Assembly: GCA_031264715.1 (NCBI GenBank)
Contig: JAISDP010000056.1
Location: 1 to 8,007 of the forward strand
Direction of reading: 5' to 3'
DNA from: Bacteroidales bacterium
GTDB lineage: Bacteria > Bacteroidota > Bacteroidia > Bacteroidales > UBA4181
Length of the DNA stretch: 8,007 nucleotides
The notes beneath the pieces were generated by a model, which ran no database searches, was not told the DNA's origin, and was given only the letters and a program-made list of their open reading frames with translations. The translations under genes were made by a program, and so were the position numbers. This document shows positions 7,351 through 8,007 of this stretch, piece after piece (positions within the stretch are counted from its first letter, which is position 1; each line of letters begins with the position of its first letter).

Positions 7351-7522
7351 CAAAATCATTCAAAAACTCTCCCGAAAGATTGACCAGAAAACCTATTATC
7401 TGCAATCGGAAGTGGAAAAGTTTATCCGGGAACATTTTAAGAGGCGCTCATAAGATTTTGCGTATTGAGAATTGGATGACTGTTCTTATTTTTGTCAAAA
7501 ATCAGATACCCTGCTTCCGGCA
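7326..7522. other. Intergenic stretch between the operon and the repeat region
   Basis: It holds the terminator hairpin, then about 100 bp (7351-7453) that stay open in the +2 frame and read as a basic, charged, helix-like peptide (containing KLSRKIDQKTYYLQSEVEK) ending at a TAA at 7453. There is no ATG, GTG or TTG start for it after the EamA stop, so I do not call a gene. It may be the remnant of a small gene. A candidate promoter (7464-7494) follows. Confidence 0.4.
7464..7494 (+). promoter_or_regulatory. Candidate promoter reading into the repeat region
   Basis: ATTG (7464-7467, three of four bases of the -33 consensus), a 19-nt spacer and TATTTTTG (7487-7494, full TAnnTTTG match). Transcription would start around 7499 and run rightward through the 22-bp repeats. 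No gene follows within the window, so any product would be non-coding or lie beyond the right edge. A chance match is possible in AT-rich DNA. Confidence 0.35.
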
Positions 7523-7654
7523 GGTACGACCTGCGGGGTTCGTTGGTCGTACCTGTGGAGTGTGTTGGTCGTACCTGTGAGGCTCGTTGCTCGTACCTGT
7601 GAGACTCGTTGCTCGTACCTGCGGAGTTCGTTGCTCGTACCTGTGAAGTCGGCA
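7523..7654. repeat. Six tandem 22-bp repeat units
   Basis: Units start at 7523, 7545, 7567, 7589, 7611 and 7633. The consensus is near GSTCGTACCTGYGRRGNTCGTT; the last unit decays at its 3' end. The first unit carries GGTACGACC, the reverse complement of GGTCGTACC in the second. As a result CAGGTACGACC (7521-7531) and GGTCGTACCTG (7545-7555) form an 11-bp stem with a 13-nt loop. The 8-mer GGCAGGTA occurs at both edges (7519-7526 and 7651-7658). Because 22 is not a multiple of three, the frames through it give a 22-residue peptide period, which argues against coding use. Confidence 0.9.
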
Positions 7655-7658
7655 GGTA

Positions 7659-7698
7659 ACCCTGACAGAGTCCCCAAACCTGTCAGGCCTGTCAGGGT
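7659..7698. repeat. Nested inverted repeat with two competing partners
   Basis: ACCCTGACAG (7659-7668) can pair with CTGTCAGGGT (7689-7698) as a 10-bp stem with a 20-nt loop. Its core CCTGACAG (7661-7668) can also pair with CTGTCAGG (7680-7687) as an 8-bp stem with an 11-nt loop. The two 3' partners are adjacent copies of CCTGTCAGG. What follows is A-rich (TCAATAAAAAAT), not a T-tract, so a rightward intrinsic terminator is unlikely. Read leftward, the same A-rich stretch lies upstream of the hairpin and does not serve as a T-tract either. Confidence 0.75.
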
Positions 7699-7720
7699 CA
7701 ATAAAAAATAAAGAATATGT

Positions 7721-7785
7721 AGCCGCCCTCAAACCAAAACCTCGTAGAGGTTTTACATGATGAATCTCCTATGGAGATTGGCGGA
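7721..7785. repeat. Two short-loop hairpins inside a closing stem
   Basis: Hairpin one is AAAACCTC-GTA-GAGGTTTT (7736-7754, 8-bp stem). Hairpin two is AATCTCC-TAT-GGAGATT (7763-7779, 7-bp stem). Both have three-base loops. CCGCC (7723-7727) before them is complementary to GGCGG (7780-7784) after them, so the whole segment can fold as a three-way junction in RNA or single-stranded DNA. The pairing is seen directly; that it forms, and in which molecule, is inferred. Confidence 0.6.
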
Positions 7786-7815
7786 TGTTTCCCGTATTGA
7801 TTCTATTGATATGAA

Positions 7816-7845
7816 TGCCCTGACGGGCAATGTTTAAACATCCCG
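7816..7845. repeat. Hairpin with an alternative overlapping fold
   Basis: TGCCC (7816-7820) pairs with GGGCA (7825-7829) across the loop TGAC. Alternatively CGGG (7824-7827) pairs with CCCG (7842-7845), enclosing the 12-base palindrome ATGTTTAAACAT (7830-7841). The two folds share bases 7824-7829 and cannot coexist. Confidence 0.45.
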
Positions 7846-7853
7846 TGCGACGG

Positions 7854-8007
7854 TTTCTACCAATATGTCATTCCTAACGGAATTATCAATATTTCGTTAA
7901 TATGTCGTTTTCTACCAATATGTCATTCCTAACGGAATTATCAATATGTCGTCAATATGTCGTTTTCTATCAATATGTCATTCCTAATGGAATTATCAAT
8001 ATGTCGT
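7854..8007. repeat. 55-bp tandem repeat array, cut by the window end
   Basis: Units begin at 7854, 7909 and 7964, an exact 55-bp period; the third is cut at 44 bases by the window edge. Each starts TTTCTAYCAATATGTC, contains the hairpin ATTCC-TAAY-GGAAT (for example 7870-7883), and continues with TCAATATGTCG-like words spaced 11 bp apart. Differences between units are few: C to T at the sixth position and in the hairpin loop, and G to T plus C to T changes in the 3' words of the first unit. The hairpin stem itself is unchanged. There are no unique spacers, so this is not a CRISPR array. Confidence 0.9.

Noticed and set aside
7472..7732. Open frames on both strands through the 22-bp repeats
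   Set aside because: Their translations are only the repeat read in different frames, several overlap each other, and none has a domain or a convincing start.
7523..8007. CRISPR array
   Set aside because: The 22-bp and 55-bp repeats are directly adjacent, without unique spacers, and no cas gene is nearby.

Overview
This window looks like chromosomal DNA from a member of the Bacteroidota, probably Bacteroidales. Four signs point there: promoter elements of the TTTG / TAnnTTTG type instead of sigma70 boxes; mostly weak Shine-Dalgarno sequences; a lipoprotein whose lipidated Cys is followed by an acidic, surface-export-like tail (C-K-D-D-D-N-D); and a periplasmic-TPR, one-TM histidine kinase of a layout common in that phylum. 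The species cannot be named from the sequence alone.

Left part (65-2810, minus strand): a 657-residue TPR sensor histidine kinase is followed 109 bp downstream by a probable surface lipoprotein with a C-type-lectin-like domain. No response regulator is visible, so the kinase is an orphan within this window. A promoter-rich divergent region (2811-3103) separates this pair from the plus-strand genes. It carries a good minus-strand promoter for the kinase, an inverted repeat built from two TAnnTTTG boxes, and a good plus-strand promoter that almost touches the preferred start codon of the next gene.

Middle part (3104-7325, plus strand): a tight four-gene cluster, very likely one operon. It encodes a DUF418 (YeiB-like) multi-spanning membrane protein, a cysteine-rich DUF3737 beta-helix protein, a PatB/MalY-type PLP-dependent C-S lyase/aminotransferase and an EamA (DMT) transporter. 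The spacings are 23 bp, an 11-bp overlap and 10 bp. The lyase and transporter suggest amino-acid or sulfur-compound breakdown coupled to export. The roles of the two DUF proteins are unknown. A hairpin starting at the stop codon of the last gene can act as terminator.

Right part (7326-8007): 682 bp without a convincing gene but densely structured. In order it holds a short codon-like stretch without a start codon, a candidate promoter, six 22-bp tandem units whose first pair forms an 11-bp-stem hairpin, a nested CCTGACAG inverted repeat with two competing partners, a possible three-way junction made of two short-loop hairpins, another hairpin with an alternative fold, and a 55-bp-period array that runs off the window. 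Each 55-bp unit carries a small hairpin and three AATATGTC-like words. This is the part most likely to hold something undescribed: either a family of interspersed repeats or a structured transcript.
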